A stretch of 64,000 nt of DNA, taken from Ailurus styani. Taxonomy: Eukaryota > Chordata > Mammalia > Carnivora > Ailuridae. This document shows, piece by piece, positions 11,560 through 23,278 of the stretch. Under the pieces are notes generated by a model that was not told where the DNA came from, did not search any database, and saw nothing but the letters and a program-made list of their open reading frames with translations. A program made the translations under genes and the position numbers. Numbering within the stretch: position 1 is the stretch's first letter; each line of letters starts with the position of its first letter. The stretch lies in assembly GCA_002007465.1 (NCBI GenBank), contig LNAC01000039.1, positions 2,368,884 through 2,432,883 of the forward strand, written 5' to 3'.

Positions 11560-12255
11560 AAAATTTTCTCTGATGAAGGTAAATTTGTGCTGGGCCTTGA
11601 ATGACGGGTATGATTTCTACAGCTGGAGAGAAGGAGTAGGACCTTCTCTGCCCCAGAATAGGGATTAGGAACCCCAGAATAAGGAAGAACAGGAATCAAG
11701 TTTGGGTGAAGGCAAGAGGAGAAAACGTGACCACAGGGTGAGGAGGTCAGTTTGGTTAGAGTATAGGGTCTGTGTGGATAAGTGAGAAGTAGGAATCTGG
11801 AGCTAGATTATAGCAAGTTAAAGGGTCTGTATTTTGTTACACAGGCAGTGTTGAGAAGGAGGGATGATATATTTTTAAAAAATTATTTAGGAGGGCGCCT
11901 GGGTGGCTCAGTGGGTTAAAACCTCTGCCTTCGGCTCAGGTCATGATCTCAGGGTCCTGGGATCAAGGCCCACATCAGGCTCTCTGCTCAGCGGGGAGCC
12001 TGCTTCCTCCTCTCTCTCTGCCTGCCTGTCTGCCTACTTGTAATCTCTCTCTGTCAAAATAAAATAAATAAAATCTTAAAAAAATGATTTAGGAAAGATA
12101 TTCTGAAGGTGAAATGTAGAATAATCTGAAAAAGTAGATAGTGAAAGTAGAGAGATCAGTGAGGGAGGAGCTATTACAAAGGCCCATGGGAAATGTAACA
12201 AAAGGGCTTGACCTCAAGGTCAAATTTAAGCATTTGACCTAGGACAATCTTAAAC
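11560..12255 (-). mobile_element. Old L2-like or related fossil, reversed, split by SINE
   Basis: GCTGGGCCTTGAATGACGGG, GGAGTAGGACCTTCTCTG, GAGGAGAAAACGTGACCAC and later GAGGGAGGAGCTATTACAAA resemble the purine-rich text of reversed old LINE repeats. Family uncertain. Confidence 0.4.
11893..12083 (+). mobile_element. Carnivore SINE
   Basis: GGCGCCTGGGTGGCTCAG to an A-tail. Flanks AAAAATTATTTAGGA and AAAAATGATTTAGGA differ by one base. Antisense to PDSS2. Confidence 0.92.
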
Positions 12256-12319
12256 ATGAAGACAAATAAATATAAAATAATCAAATAATAAGTATGAGAC
12301 TTTTTAATCCTAAATTAAA

Positions 12320-12855
12320 GACTACTGAGAAGTTAACAGAAAACATTTAAAAGCAAACAAAAGGAGCTAACAATTAGAATTATCCTTTAAAAAAATAACT
12401 AAAAGAAAAGAAGAAAAATTTTTCTCTCAAGAAATATATGGTACTAGTTTAAACAACTATGATAAAATAGTTACATAAAGGTACAATTATGTAAGATTAA
12501 GGACCCAAATAACTTGGTATCTATAAAAGAAAAATCACATTTTTAATTTCCTTTGTTAAGAAAAAATAAAAGAATATGTAAAAATGACTCGGTGGATAGA
12601 TATATGGTACTTGATTACAAATTGGGGGAGTAGAACATGAACCTGAGTCAAACAGCATCTAAATAAAGAGTAAATTCATGGTGTAGATGAAACCCTCACT
12701 ACATCCCAAAGAAAATCACCAACGATAGACGCTTAGAAGACTACTGAGAAGTTAATAGAAAACATTTAAAAACTAACAAAGGGAGCTAACATTTAAAATT
12801 ATCCTTTAAAAAAGTAACTAAAAAAAATAAAAAATAAAAAAGTAACTAAAAGAAA
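12320..12855. repeat. Local direct duplication, about 90 bp, two copies 420 bp apart
   Basis: GACTACTGAGAAGTTAA, AGAAAACATTTAAAA, GGAGCTAACA and ATTATCCTTTAAAAAA occur in the same order at 12320-12410 and 12739-12830. The second copy is extended by a short internal repeat of AAAGTAACTAAA. No known family recognised. Confidence 0.75.
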
Positions 12856-13214
12856 GAAATAAAAACATATTAGTATCTTGTTCTCTAATTTATAATACCA
12901 ATCACTGTAAAAATCCATAAAAAAAGTCACATTTCACAAAAATCACACAATGGGACTGTCAGCAAGTGTATAACTCAGGAAGCATTAAGCACTGGACAGA
13001 TGTTTCATTCAGTCAGCTTATGAAAGAACATAACAACCAGGCATGCAAGAAGTTGTAGGTGTTTCGAATTATTCTGAGGCTGAAACCAAATAATTGTGAG
13101 CTTTTAAAGAAAAACAAATATAATTATAAAACAGCATTCATTAAATAAATAGCAATCTTTAAATGCCGCATGGTCAGAATCAACAAAAACAATTGTAATA
13201 GTAAAGGTGAAAAG

Positions 13215-13370
13215 CCATAATTCGTACCCACCATTTACAAAGAACTTTCATTTATATTATCTACTTGTGATTCTAATTACAGCAGGTCTGGGGAGGTTAA
13301 ATACTTGATCAAGAAATTCAGTTTGTAAAGGACAAAGCTAGAACTCAGAGCCACCTTGGCATAATGACCA
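13215..13370 (-). mobile_element. MIR, reversed and diverged
   Basis: CATTTACAAAGAACTTTCATT, GGGAGGTTAAATACTTGATC and GACAAAGCTAGAACTCAGAG match reversed MIR order. Confidence 0.55.
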
Positions 13371-13520
13371 ATGATAATTCAAAATGTTTAATTACATATG
13401 AACAGTAAATGAGGAGGGGAAAAAAAGCCAAAGTTACCAATGTTACCAATGCTGGTATATGCCCACCAAAACTTGTCCAATTTTTATCCCTAGTTCTAAG
13501 CACTATAGAAGAGAATTTTC

Positions 13521-13739
13521 TTTTCTTTTCTTTTCTTTTTTTTTAAGATTTTATTTACTTGACAGAGAGAAAGAGAAAGGCGGGGGGGGGGGAGAATAAG
13601 CAGGGGACCAGCAGAGGGAAAAAGGGAGAAGCAGGCTCCCCACTGAGCAGGGAGCCCAATGTGAGAGTTGATCCCAGGGCCCTGATATCATGACCTGAGC
13701 CGAAAGCAGATGCTTACCCAACTGAGCCATCCAGGCGTC
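13521..13739 (-). mobile_element. Carnivore SINE with CTTTT tail and G-run
   Basis: ATAGAAGAGAATTTTCT flanks both sides, the right copy without its leading A. The tail is a TTTTC repeat. A 10-12 base G-run lies near 13581. Confidence 0.92.
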
Positions 13740-14014
13740 CTAGAAGAGAATTTTCTAGGAGAAAATAAATTATGAATAGATTTGACTTTTTGTTCATAAT
13801 AACTTGGAAAAGTAATCAAGCTGTTCCCCAATCATTTGGTCGGAACTAAATCAAGTGATTTAGCCCAGTCAGGAATCTAGATAACAGTTCTACTTCTGCC
13901 TATAACATCACATAGTTCAGGGGCAAATCCCTTAAATTCTTAGGCCCGCAGTCTTCGCATCACTGAAAGAGAAACAATTCCTTCCAGGTTCCCAAATCCT
14001 CTGATTCAGGGATT

Positions 14015-14219
14015 GATTGGTTGATTGACTGATTTTAAAGATTTTTATTGATTCGACAGACAGAAAGCACAAGCAGGGGGAGCCACAGGCAGAAGGAGAG
14101 GGAGAAGCAGGCTCCCCGCTGAGCAGGGAGCCTGATAGGGGGCCCAATCCCAGGACCCTGGGATCACAACCCGAGCAGAAGGGAGTTGCTTAACTGACTG
14201 AGCCACCCAGGCGCCCCCC
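14015..14219 (-). mobile_element. Carnivore SINE
   Basis: Reversed copy between TTCAGGGATT repeats (14005 and 14220). The tail has GATTGATTG units in place of plain A-rich sequence. Confidence 0.9.
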
Positions 14220-14229
14220 ATTCAGGGAT

Positions 14230-14800
14230 TTAAAAAAAAAACAAACAACTACCTAAACTGGCAGTTAACAGTTACAAAGAGACAAAAATACTGCTATTAA
14301 CACAACTTTTCTATAGAAAATAGAAATGAAATGATTTGTCATCTTTGAAATCTGGCCTGCAGTTCCACTATCTGGTACTGCACTCTCAATTTCTTGGATT
14401 TTATCATCAGATATACAACTCCAGATCACATTTTGCAAGAGTATAATTTAGTGTATAGCAGCGAAGTAGTGACAGTATGAAAGAATCTGGGAAATTTTTC
14501 TTCTCATTATCTTATTCCTGTTTTAGCCAACCAAAGCAATCTAGTAAACTTTCAACATACTGGATTTTAAAAATTATCTTAAATAAAAGTCTTCATGCCA
14601 TTTTATGTACATATATTTTAGTACCCTTGGGTATTTTTCATGCTAAATCTTGATTGGAAAAGAGTCACAAATGAATACCACTTATGTTAAATAATCAGAG
14701 TATGGAAATAATTACCACATTGAATGAAACTGAAGATTAATCAATGTTTCTACAAAATTTTCACCAAATCACTTTCTTTCAGTTACATTAAATAACTTCA
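14230..14800. other. AT-rich sequence, nothing recognised
   Basis: No repeat family or coding frame could be supported. Confidence 0.5.
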
Positions 14801-14929
14801 TCTGTTCTGATCCATTTTTTCCCCAACATTTCTCCAATTTTTTTTTAGCATCCTAGGTTTTAGACCTAACGATGGCAGGCATTGCTGTTACTTATCCATT
14901 CTTATGTTCCTCACTACCAATGTATCTTT

Positions 14930-15400
14930 GATTATATATGGAGTGACAATGTACTCACTTAAAAATGCCTCTCCAAGATCCCCTGAGGCCAGTAGTGATC
15001 CTATAGCACAGTCTGGCCAAAGAATGTAAACTGAAATCTACTAGGTGGAGCTTCTGAGAAATCTCCTGAGTTCTTGATGTTAGGGGACAGATTCAGCTGG
15101 TGTGTACTTCTGGCAATTTGAGCTTACCCCTTCTTCCTGTCTGGAAGATGGCCCATCTACCTTCCTGCCTACAGGATGGCTCAGAAGAGACCTAAGGATC
15201 CTAAAGGGGGCCCCCAACCTAATGATAGTAGAGCAGGAAGAACAGAGAAGCTTGAGCCCCTAATGACTTACTTCTTCGAGGGATATACCAGCTCTGATGT
15301 GCCCACCTCTAGACTTCTTGTTAGCTGGGATAAACACCGCACTCTTTTAAGCTACTGTTGTTAGAGTCCTATTATATGCAGTTACTAACTTCCTGAAAGA
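14930..15400 (+). mobile_element. Possible MaLR-like LTR or related fossil
   Basis: CTGGCCAAAGAATGTAAACTG, CTGTCTGGAAGATGGCCCAT and the end TTTTAAGCTACTGTTGTTAGAG resemble old MaLR LTR text (TTTAAGCCACTGTTAGT). A 62-codon open frame inside it has no domain. Confidence 0.45.
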
Positions 15401-15496
15401 TATGGTTAATAAAAATTATACCACAAAAGATGGCAAAGATATTTTATGTTCATATTTCTGCACTCTGGTTTTACTCACTTAGTATTTCTTAGAGAG

Positions 15497-15602
15497 TGCC
15501 TGGCTGGCTTGGTTGGTGGAACGTGTGATTCTTGATCTTGGCGCCGTGAATCTGAGCCCCCCGTTGGGTGTAAAGATTACTTTAAAAAATTAAAAATAAA
15601 AA
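15497..15602 (+). mobile_element. Old short SINE
   Basis: GTGCCTGGCTGGCTTGGTTGG, TTCTTGATCTTGG and GTTGGGTGTAAAGATTACTT are the older tRNA-derived form without the long pyrimidine region. Confidence 0.8.
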
Positions 15603-16000
15603 AAAATTACCTCTTGGAGATAGTTCTACATCATTATAAACAGAGAATTTCCCTGTTCTCCTTAACACTTCTACAGAGGTCCACTGTATGGATGTGCCAC
15701 GCAACTTTTTTTTCCCACACAACTTTTGTTGCTACAGGGTGAGTGGTAAATATATTTTTGTATAAAGAATTTTTAGGACTCAGTCCAAGTCTTCCAGTAC
15801 TTTTCTAGAGTTAACCCCTTCTGTGCTCGAAAGTCTCTGAACAGAGTTGTTATTTATTGTACTATCCTATAATTATTTCTTTAGCCACCTATCTTCCTGC
15901 TACCTTTCTCCCTCACTACACTGTAAATTATACTATCCTATTTCTCTAGGTTGTCTACAAATGTTTGTTAAATGAATAACTCTAGTTAGCAGTTAATTTT

Positions 16001-16201
16001 TTTTTTAAAGATTTTATTTATTTATTTCTCAGAAGGAGAGAGGAGAGAGATCACAAGTAGGCTCAGAGGCAGTTAGAGAGAGAGGGGAAAGTAGGCTCCC
16101 TGCTGAGCAGAGAGCCCGATGCGGGCCTTGATCCCAGGACCCTGAGATCATGACCTGAGCTGAAGGCAGAGGCTTTAACCCACTGAGCCACCCAGGCGCC
16201 C
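16001..16201 (-). mobile_element. Carnivore SINE
   Basis: Reversed copy flanked by AGCAGTTAATTTT and AGCAGTCAATTTT, ending GAGCCACCCAGGCGCCC. Confidence 0.92.
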
Positions 16202-16214
16202 AGCAGTCAATTTT

Positions 16215-17085
16215 ATAAAGGTATAGTGGATTATTATGATTCTTAGTTTCAAAAGGGAAGGATGATATAAACTACAAAGTCATGTTCATAGAATCAGAGT
16301 TCAAAGTGACCCCAGAGGTCAATTAACCTCAATTAGCCCCAACCAGGGATGAGTGATAACTACCTCACAAGAGCCGGGTCTGGTGATAAACAGTTTTAAT
16401 TATCAGAAATTGTTCTTTATATTAACTTGAAATCTTTTCAAATGTTTTACATGTTTAAGTTGAAGTTAAAACAGTAGAAGGGTCAATTGTGTTTCACTAC
16501 ACAGGTAAGGGAGATAAAAGACAATGGAGTCTTCATTCTCTCTCTCTCTCTTTTTTTTTTTTACCTTTCTACCTCCGTCCCTCCTTGCTTTCCTTCTTTT
16601 TGAGAGGTGTAAATATAGCACACAAAGGTACAGAAAACAATATAACAAATACATAATATTTCATTTAGAAATAACAAAGGTTTATACTTTGTCATTTTTA
16701 ACACTTTTTAAAAAACCTTTTTAGTCTGAGAATTTTCAAACATACCATAGTGGAAAATCTGATATAAAGAACCTCTGTGGACCCTAATCTTGTTTCAGCT
16801 GTACCTTTCACTCTTCTTGCACACTAGCTTGAAGTAAATCGCAGATATCATGTCATTTCATCTGAAAATATTACAAATATCCTATTTTTCTAAGTGCCTA
16901 AGAGCAATTATGGTTTCCACTTACTAAATTATTTATTACTAAAAATGAAAAAGATCAGAAATTACTAAATTAATTTTTAATTACTTTGAGCCAATTAACG
17001 ACTCTATGTTAAGTATTTCATGTAAACTAATTTTGCAAGCATAACAATAATTCAATTAACAGATTAATAAATAAAATAATGTCAA
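16215..17085. other. Unique sequence with a CT/T tract
   Basis: A pyrimidine tract at 16538-16562 (TCTCTC then poly-T) is the only clear feature. Confidence 0.5.
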
Positions 17086-17089
17086 ACTC

Positions 17090-17250
17090 ACAACAGCATC
17101 TGAGGTAAGCATTATTATCTCCACCATGCAGAAGGGAGTTGGGCGGGCAGGCTAACTGACTTGCTCAAGTTCATATAGCTAGTGAACTACAAAGCCACAA
17201 GCTTGGGGCTCTCTGATTCTAAAGTCCAGGCTCTTTGCATATCAGTGGAA
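17090..17250 (-). mobile_element. MIR, reversed
   Basis: GAGGTAAGCATTATTATCTCC, CTGACTTGCTCAAGTTCATAT, AGCTAGTGAAC and TCTAAAGTCCAGGCTCTTTG follow reversed MIR. Confidence 0.75.
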
Positions 17251-17439
17251 AACTAAGAAAAATCCCAAATACGAAATGTACAAAATTGAGGGTTTTCTAA
17301 AAGTATTAAGCTGGAAGGCAAGAGTATTTATTTAAAATCATAAGATTTTTTTTAAATTGGAAAACTAACTTTTATGATGTGAGAATAAATTTGAAAATTT
17401 CAAAAATACTTTTGGAAAAGGCCTGCCATCCTAGAGTTT

Positions 17440-18165
17440 AAAACTTATAATTAAGTTATTGCAACTTCAAAAAGTACAGTAGTATCATGAGAAAAAACTA
17501 ACAGATTAGTAGAATGGAATCCAGAAAGAGATCCAAATATATTTGGAAAACTAATTATTTATGCTAAAGATAACATTTCAAATTGTTAGGGAAAAGATGG
17601 ATTATTCCTACAGAAGATGTCAGGGCAAATGGCTGTCAGTTCAGGGAAAAAATAAAGTTAGATCCCTACCTTGCACCATAGATAAAAATATATTTAGATA
17701 GATTAAAGATCTAAATGTGAGAAACTATGAATTTAGGAAACCATTCCTATGATTCTGGGGGGAGAAAGTCTTGTAAAATAAAATAGGAAGTCAGGAAGCC
17801 ATAAGAAAAATAATGGATAAATTTGAGGAATTAGAATGTATAAAAATGCTTATTAGTGAAATAAAACGTAAAAAAAAAGACACACAAATATAGACTTGAA
17901 ACAAAGTATTTGCAACACATACAGCAGACAAAAGATTGCATTCAAAATGTGCGGAGCTTACTGGACAAGAAATTAATAAGAAACAGATAAACAGCTCAAG
18001 CACAAAATAGGAAAGGATATGAAGAGGTAATTTCAGAAGAAATACAAACGGCAAAAAAAAAACCATATAAAATGATGCTCAACCTCACTAATAATTTGAA
18101 AAAGGAGTATTATAAAAACGAGATAAAATTTTTAGTCCATTAGCTTTGCAAAATAGAAAAGATAG
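17440..18165 (+). mobile_element. Old L1M ORF2 fragment, forward
   Basis: The text follows L1 ORF2 near its 3' end: GATCCCTACCTTGCACCATAG, AGATTAAAGATCTAAATGTGA, AAGTATTTGCAACACATA and GATGCTCAACCTCACTAATA. Frames are broken by stops and indels. Confidence 0.8.
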
Positions 18166-18184
18166 AAATGAGCAAGTAGGAAGA

Positions 18185-18690
18185 TGAAGACACATGTAAT
18201 CCATCACTCGGGTCCTCCGCTTAAAACATGCCAGTGTCTCCCCATCTCACTCAGGGTAGATGCCGAAGTCTCTACGACAGACTTTAAGGTCCAACACAAT
18301 CTGTCCCTGTTCCTCTACCCCCTTATCCCTCTGAATTCATGTTACTCTCTTTCCTCCTTGCCCACTCTTCTCTAGCTACGATACTTCTCTTTGACTTTCC
18401 TTGAACATGCCAAGGCTGTTCTTGCCCTTTCCTCTGTCAGTACCAGCCTTCCCTTATGGATCTAACAAAACTTAGTCACTTGCATCCTTTAAGTCCCCGC
18501 AAAGTGCTTAGGATGCCTTCTCGGACCACTCCACTTACAACAGCAACCCTCCCATACTCACCAGAGTCCTTATCTCCACTTCCCGCTTTTTTTTTTTTTC
18601 TCCACTGCACTTATTGTCCTCTGACATGCTAACTATTTTGTCTGTTTTGTTTCCCTCTTCACACCCCCAAAGAAAGAAAGCTCCATAAGG
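18185..18690 (+). mobile_element. L2 3' fragment, forward
   Basis: CACTCAGGGTAGATGCCGAAG, GTCCAACACAATCTGTCCC, GAACATGCCAAGGCTGTTC, CCACTGCACTTATTGTCC and GAAAGCTCCATAAGGCC parallel the L2-type 3' region. Confidence 0.65.
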
Positions 18691-18750
18691 CCAAATGGGG
18701 GTTGGTGGAGAAAAGCAGGTAAGAGCAAAAGAGTTCTTAAAATATACTTT

Positions 18751-18876
18751 AGGGATGTGTGGGTGGTACAGTTGCTTAAGCGTCTGACTTTTGGTTTCAA
18801 CTCAGGTCATGATCTCAGGGCTCAGAGACTGAGCCCTGCATCAGGCTCTGCACTTAGCACAGAATTATCTTTAAAA
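18751..18876 (+). mobile_element. Diverged SINE
   Basis: GGGATGTGTGGGTGGTACAG, AACTCAGGTCATGATCTCAGG and TCAGGCTCTGCACTTAGCAC. The pyrimidine region is missing. Confidence 0.78.
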
Positions 18877-19016
18877 AAATACTTAAAAAAAAACACCCCA
18901 AAATATCAAAAATATCAAGACATATGAACTATAATATAAAGGAAAAGTATATGACTTTAATATCAGGTAAAAGAATCTTTCTTGGTGATAACCTTTAATC
19001 ATAACTGTTAAATACT

Positions 19017-19203
19017 AGGCGCCTGGGTGGCTCAGTGGGTTAAGCGTCGGCCTTCTGCTTAGGTCATGATCTCAGGGTCCTGGGATCCAGGCCCGCATCA
19101 CGCTCTCTGCTCAGCGGGGAGCCTGCTTCCCCTTCTCTCAGCCTGCCTCTCTGTCTACTTGTGATCTCTCTCTGTCAAATAAATAAATAAAATCTTTAAA
19201 CAA
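19017..19203 (+). mobile_element. Carnivore SINE
   Basis: Complete copy. ATAACTGTTAAATACT and ATAACTGTTAAGTACT flank it. Antisense to PDSS2. Confidence 0.93.
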
Positions 19204-19297
19204 AATAACTGTTAAGTACTGATTTTTGATAAGTGGGCCAGACCCAAAGGTCCAAGAAATTCATTCAATTCATTGCAATAATTACAAAAACATAATG

Positions 19298-19978
19298 ATT
19301 TTTTAAAATTTTATTAACATATAATGTATTATTTGTTTCAGGGGTAAAGGTCCGTGAATTGTCAATTTACACAGTTCATAGCGCTCAACATAGCACATAC
19401 CCTCCCCAATGTCCATCACCCAGGCACCCCATCCCTTCCCCCCAGCCCCGCAACCCTCAGTTTGTTTCCTGAGACTAAGAGTCTCTTATTGGTTTGTCTC
19501 CCTCCCCGATCCCATCTTGTTTCATTTTCCCCCTTCCTTCCCCACAACCCCACCCTGCCTCTCAAATTCCTCATAACAGAGAGATCATATGATAATTGTC
19601 TTTCTCTGATTGACTTATTTCACTTAGCTTAATAACCTCTAGTTCCATCCACGTCACTGCAAATGACAAGATTTTGTTTTTTGATGGCTGCATAGTATTC
19701 CATTGTTTATATATACACCACATCTTCTTTATCCATTTATCTGCTGATGGACATCTAGGTTCTTTCCACAGTTTGGTTATTGTGGACATTGCTGCTATAA
19801 ACATTCAGGTGCATGTGCCCCTTTGGATCATTACATTTGTATCTTTAGGGTAAATACTCAATAGTACAATTGCTGGGTCATAGAGTAGCTCTATTTTCAA
19901 CTTTCTGAGGAACCTCCATACTGTTTTCCAGAGTGGCTGCACCAGCTTGCATTCCCACCAACAGTGTAGGAGGGTTTC
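19298..19978 (-). mobile_element. Carnivore L1 3' end with ORF2 C-terminus, reversed
   Basis: Plus-strand text TTTATTAACATATAATGTATT, ACCCTCCCCAATGTCCATCA and AGAGTCTCTTATTGG is carnivore L1 3' UTR reversed. The minus strand at 19571-19804 still codes the L1 ORF2 tail (WIKKMWCIYKQWNTMQPSKN, then LSEISQSEKD) without a stop. The element is cut off at its 5' side near 19978. It is fairly young. Confidence 0.9.
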
Positions 19979-20446
19979 CTTATTCTGCCATTTATTTATG
20001 TTGATAACCTATGTGAAGATGGAATTTTGAATTTTGAATTTGTCTTGATCACGGCATTCAAAATGAATGTTGTTTCATTTCTACATTTGGAAATGAGAAA
20101 TCTGATTAAAAACAGTCTACTGAAACCAGAAATCTCAACCACTGAAAGCAAAATGCCAAAGCTATAGGCCGTAGTAATGATGACCTCCAAATAGAGATTG
20201 AATCAGAGGTTCAAGGGCTATAAAGAATAACCAGGTCTTATTTCCAGCTCTGAGCACACACACTAAGGAATCACTAAAAGTGCTGAGGGCTCTGTGTCTC
20301 TTTTAGGAAAACTCACCCGACACTGTAAGTTAGAGTACATAGAGGCTGGTCTGTAGAAAAGAGGCTGGTCTCATTCAAGGGGATTCGGTATCTGAATTTA
20401 TGTTAAAATCTTGCCTGACATGAAAATATAAGGTGTAGAAGTATGT

Positions 20447-20470
20447 ATGTGTGTGTGTGTGGGGGGGGGC
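20447..20470. repeat. (GT)n then G-run
   Basis: About 7 GT units followed by 10 G residues. Confidence 0.85.
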
Positions 20471-20510
20471 AGACAAAAATCCTTAAGTAGTATTTCAATA
20501 GAAACCTTTA

Positions 20511-20701
20511 CTTACTTATTTTTAAAAAGATTTTTAGTTATTTATTTGACAGAGAGAGCACAAGTAGGCAGAGCAGCAGACAGACGGAGAAGCAGGCTCT
20601 CCACTGATGAGGGAGCTAGATGCGGCACTCGATCCCAGGACCCTGGGATCATGACCTGAGCCAAAGACAGACGCTTAACTGACCGAACCACCCAGGAGTC
20701 C
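20511..20701 (-). mobile_element. Carnivore SINE, left half of an inverted SINE pair
   Basis: Flanked by CAATAGAAACCTTTA and CAACAGAAACCTTTA. It ends 33 bp before a forward SINE. Confidence 0.92.
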
Positions 20702-20734
20702 TCAACAGAAACCTTTATAAACAAAGTTCTCCCA

Positions 20735-20878
20735 GGATGCCTGGGTGGCTCAGTTGGTTGAACATCTGCATCTTGATCTTAGCTCAGGTCTTGATCTTGG
20801 GGTCATGAGTTCGAGCCCCGTATTGAGCTCCATGCTGGGCATGGATCTTACTTAAAAAAGAAATAAATAAAAATAAAA
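20735..20878 (+). mobile_element. Short carnivore SINE, right half of an inverted pair
   Basis: AAAGTTCTCCCA duplicated at 20723 and 20880. Body GGATGCCTGGGTGGCTCAG to GGATCTTACTTAAAAAAG, the short form without the CT-rich region. Confidence 0.9.
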
Positions 20879-21014
20879 CAAAGTTCTCCCATATGTAATT
20901 CTGAATTACTGGTAGTTCTGCAGAAATACAATGGAATACAAAAATAATCCCAGCTTAACACAAAGACTTCTGTCTCTTGATTTACTTCTAAAGAAGAAAG
21001 CTTAGTATGTTTTA

Positions 21015-21135
21015 GATTTTTAAGTAAAAATTGTATATATTTAAGGTGTACAACATAATGTCTTGATAAACGTACACACACTGAAATAATTACTATGGTC
21101 AAGCTACTTAACATATCCATCTCCTCACAGTTACT
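21015..21135 (-). mobile_element. L1 3' end fragment, reversed
   Basis: TATTTAAGGTGTACAACATAA and ACTATGGTCAAGCTACTTAAC with CATATCCATCTCCTCACAG are typical reversed L1 3' end text. Confidence 0.8.
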
Positions 21136-23278
21136 TCCCCCCCTTTTTTTTAAAGAAAGCTCAGCATTGATGTGTTCTGTAATTAGTCCCCGCCATACCT
21201 GTCAACCAATCTATAAAGAAGGGAGCTGCCTTCAGAGGTGGCAGTCATACTTGAGAAAGCAGACGATGCTGAGATTCAGTAAGGAGTCACTGCAATTATT
21301 ACTAGAAATTAGCCAACCAAAACAAAATCTGTAATACATTTTCTCTTTATGCACGAACAGAATAAGGCTCTACTTAGTGATCAACTAACACTATGAAACT
21401 AGTAAAGCATAACCAAGCCTGGTGACTTACTGTATTTAAGAACATTTAAAAAAAAAAAACCATCATTTTGAATAACTAGACACAAACATGAGTGTCAACA
21501 CATAATTATCCTGCAGGTCAATGAGATGTTTATTATGAGGTGGGAGAAAGGGTAGCTAGCAAATAGTTCTCTGGTCTCTGAAAATAGTTTAAGCTGGGTT
21601 GTTTTCTGCCAGAGAAGCAAAGGGAAAGCATAGCCAGGCATCCTTATCTAGGTCTCGAAAAGTACTTTTGGGTTTGGGTATCACAAAAGGGGTTAAAAAT
21701 ACTCGAAACTACCAAAAAAGCCTAACAAGACATCTGGGTGCTGCGGCTGTCACTGTCAGAGCAGCCCTTGGAGGGAATGCCCATATCAATTCGGTTTATC
21801 AGATGGACAGCTGATCAACATTAAACAGACTTGCTCTGGGCAGACTGAGCTGAGCTTCCTGACATGAATTCCAATGAGAGCCCTCTGCACTTTACCACTG
21901 AGCTCTGCCATTTTTTACTGTTGCAGCTCCCTGGACATATGGGAATCCCTAGTGATGAGCACATAAAGCTGCCTCTAACTCAAGTGACGGCTCATTTCCC
22001 CTGGCTGAAGGCAGACATTAATATCCTGAGGAGATCAGACCCGCCTCCCTGACCCCCATCTACTGAAGCAAAACGACTGTCCTATTTCTTCATTTAATAA
22101 GCTTTTAATGAAGAAAACCCAAACCCCTTCTCTGACTGCAGCACAGTTCTACATGAAAAGGTTATACAAATACATCTGATTCTGTGTCAGAGTTTTCCAA
22201 AATCTGTGTCTCCCTCCCCACTGGAGTGTGGATTCTGTCACTTGCCCGCCCACGGAGCTCATTCTTTCCACTGCAGTCCAGGACTTTAGCTCTCTGCTCC
22301 GATAATTATCAACTGTCTCCACGTGATGGCAGGTGGAGGACTAAAGAAGTGATTACAAAGAGCACACTGGTGTCTCCGTTTTCTTACAAAGCTCTTTCTT
22401 TGAAGATTCATCATGGAGCTCTGGAAACTGCTTTGGACACAACCTGACTGGGCCAAGTGACCGTCCAGTGACAACCCAGAGAGCACACAAGAAAATGGTT
22501 CGGAGCTAAACTAGAATAGGAGGAAACTAACAATATTTGTGGAATTGGAACTGGCCTACATACTTTTGGGAGGGATAAAAGGAAGGGTGCTTGATGGTAG
22601 GAGATGACAAGCAGGTTTTCACCTGTGAATCATGGCATTTGCTTATAAATAAGGGGAATCTGAATCATTGCTGAAGTTCAGTGCTGAGCCCGTGGCCCAC
22701 TGCCATGGCTCTGTAAGCTCTGAATTGCTTCACGAGAGGCTAAAGTTGGAATTTTCTCTTCTTTAGAGAGCAAGTAGGGACTAGGAGAAATGTGAAGGCT
22801 GCGTGTTAAATGGGGCACAGGAAGCACTGTAGGAGGAAAATGTCATTCTGCAAAGACCTCTCCAACTAAGTAACAGAAGGCAGTGAGGGACTGCAAAGGG
22901 AGCCTTGGTCGGCTTCCCTTAGACCACCAAATGTGTCTGAGGCTGGAAAACATGAAGGTGAGGTGAGCATAAAGGGGCAAAGATCCGTTTCCTATGGAAA
23001 ATAGTGTCAAGGCATAGGCTGTACAAGGATATGCGTTAAATTAGATTGCTTACATGGCTATCTGATCGACCCAGGTATCAAAAGTCTTAAGAACAAATCC
23101 TAAATGTTCCCCAAAATATTCTACCAGGTCTTGTCATGTATAAAAGTAAAGTGGCTCACCAGCACATTTACACTACAGACAATAGAAGAAAGCCACGGCA
23201 GGTACTCAGTGAGCAATGTACAGTTCATAACCTACTACATCCCAGATATTACAATTTTGACATAGCATCTCATTTAAT
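21136..23278. other. Long repeat-free block, candidate conserved noncoding region
   Basis: About 2.1 kb without a recognisable SINE, LINE or LTR in an intron that averages one SINE per 1.2 kb. 21.6-22.5 kb is closer to balanced base composition, with E-box-like CAGATG and CAGCTG sites near 21802-21812 and a TAATTATCAA near 22304. Several 60-90 codon frames occur on both strands, none with a recognisable domain. Confidence 0.4.

Noticed and set aside
18184..18375. 63-codon frame in a pyrimidine-rich stretch
   Set aside because: It falls inside an L2-like fragment and has no recognisable domain.
19571..19804. 77-codon minus-strand frame that looks like a real protein
   Set aside because: It is the C-terminal end of L1 ORF2 in a truncated L1, not a host gene.
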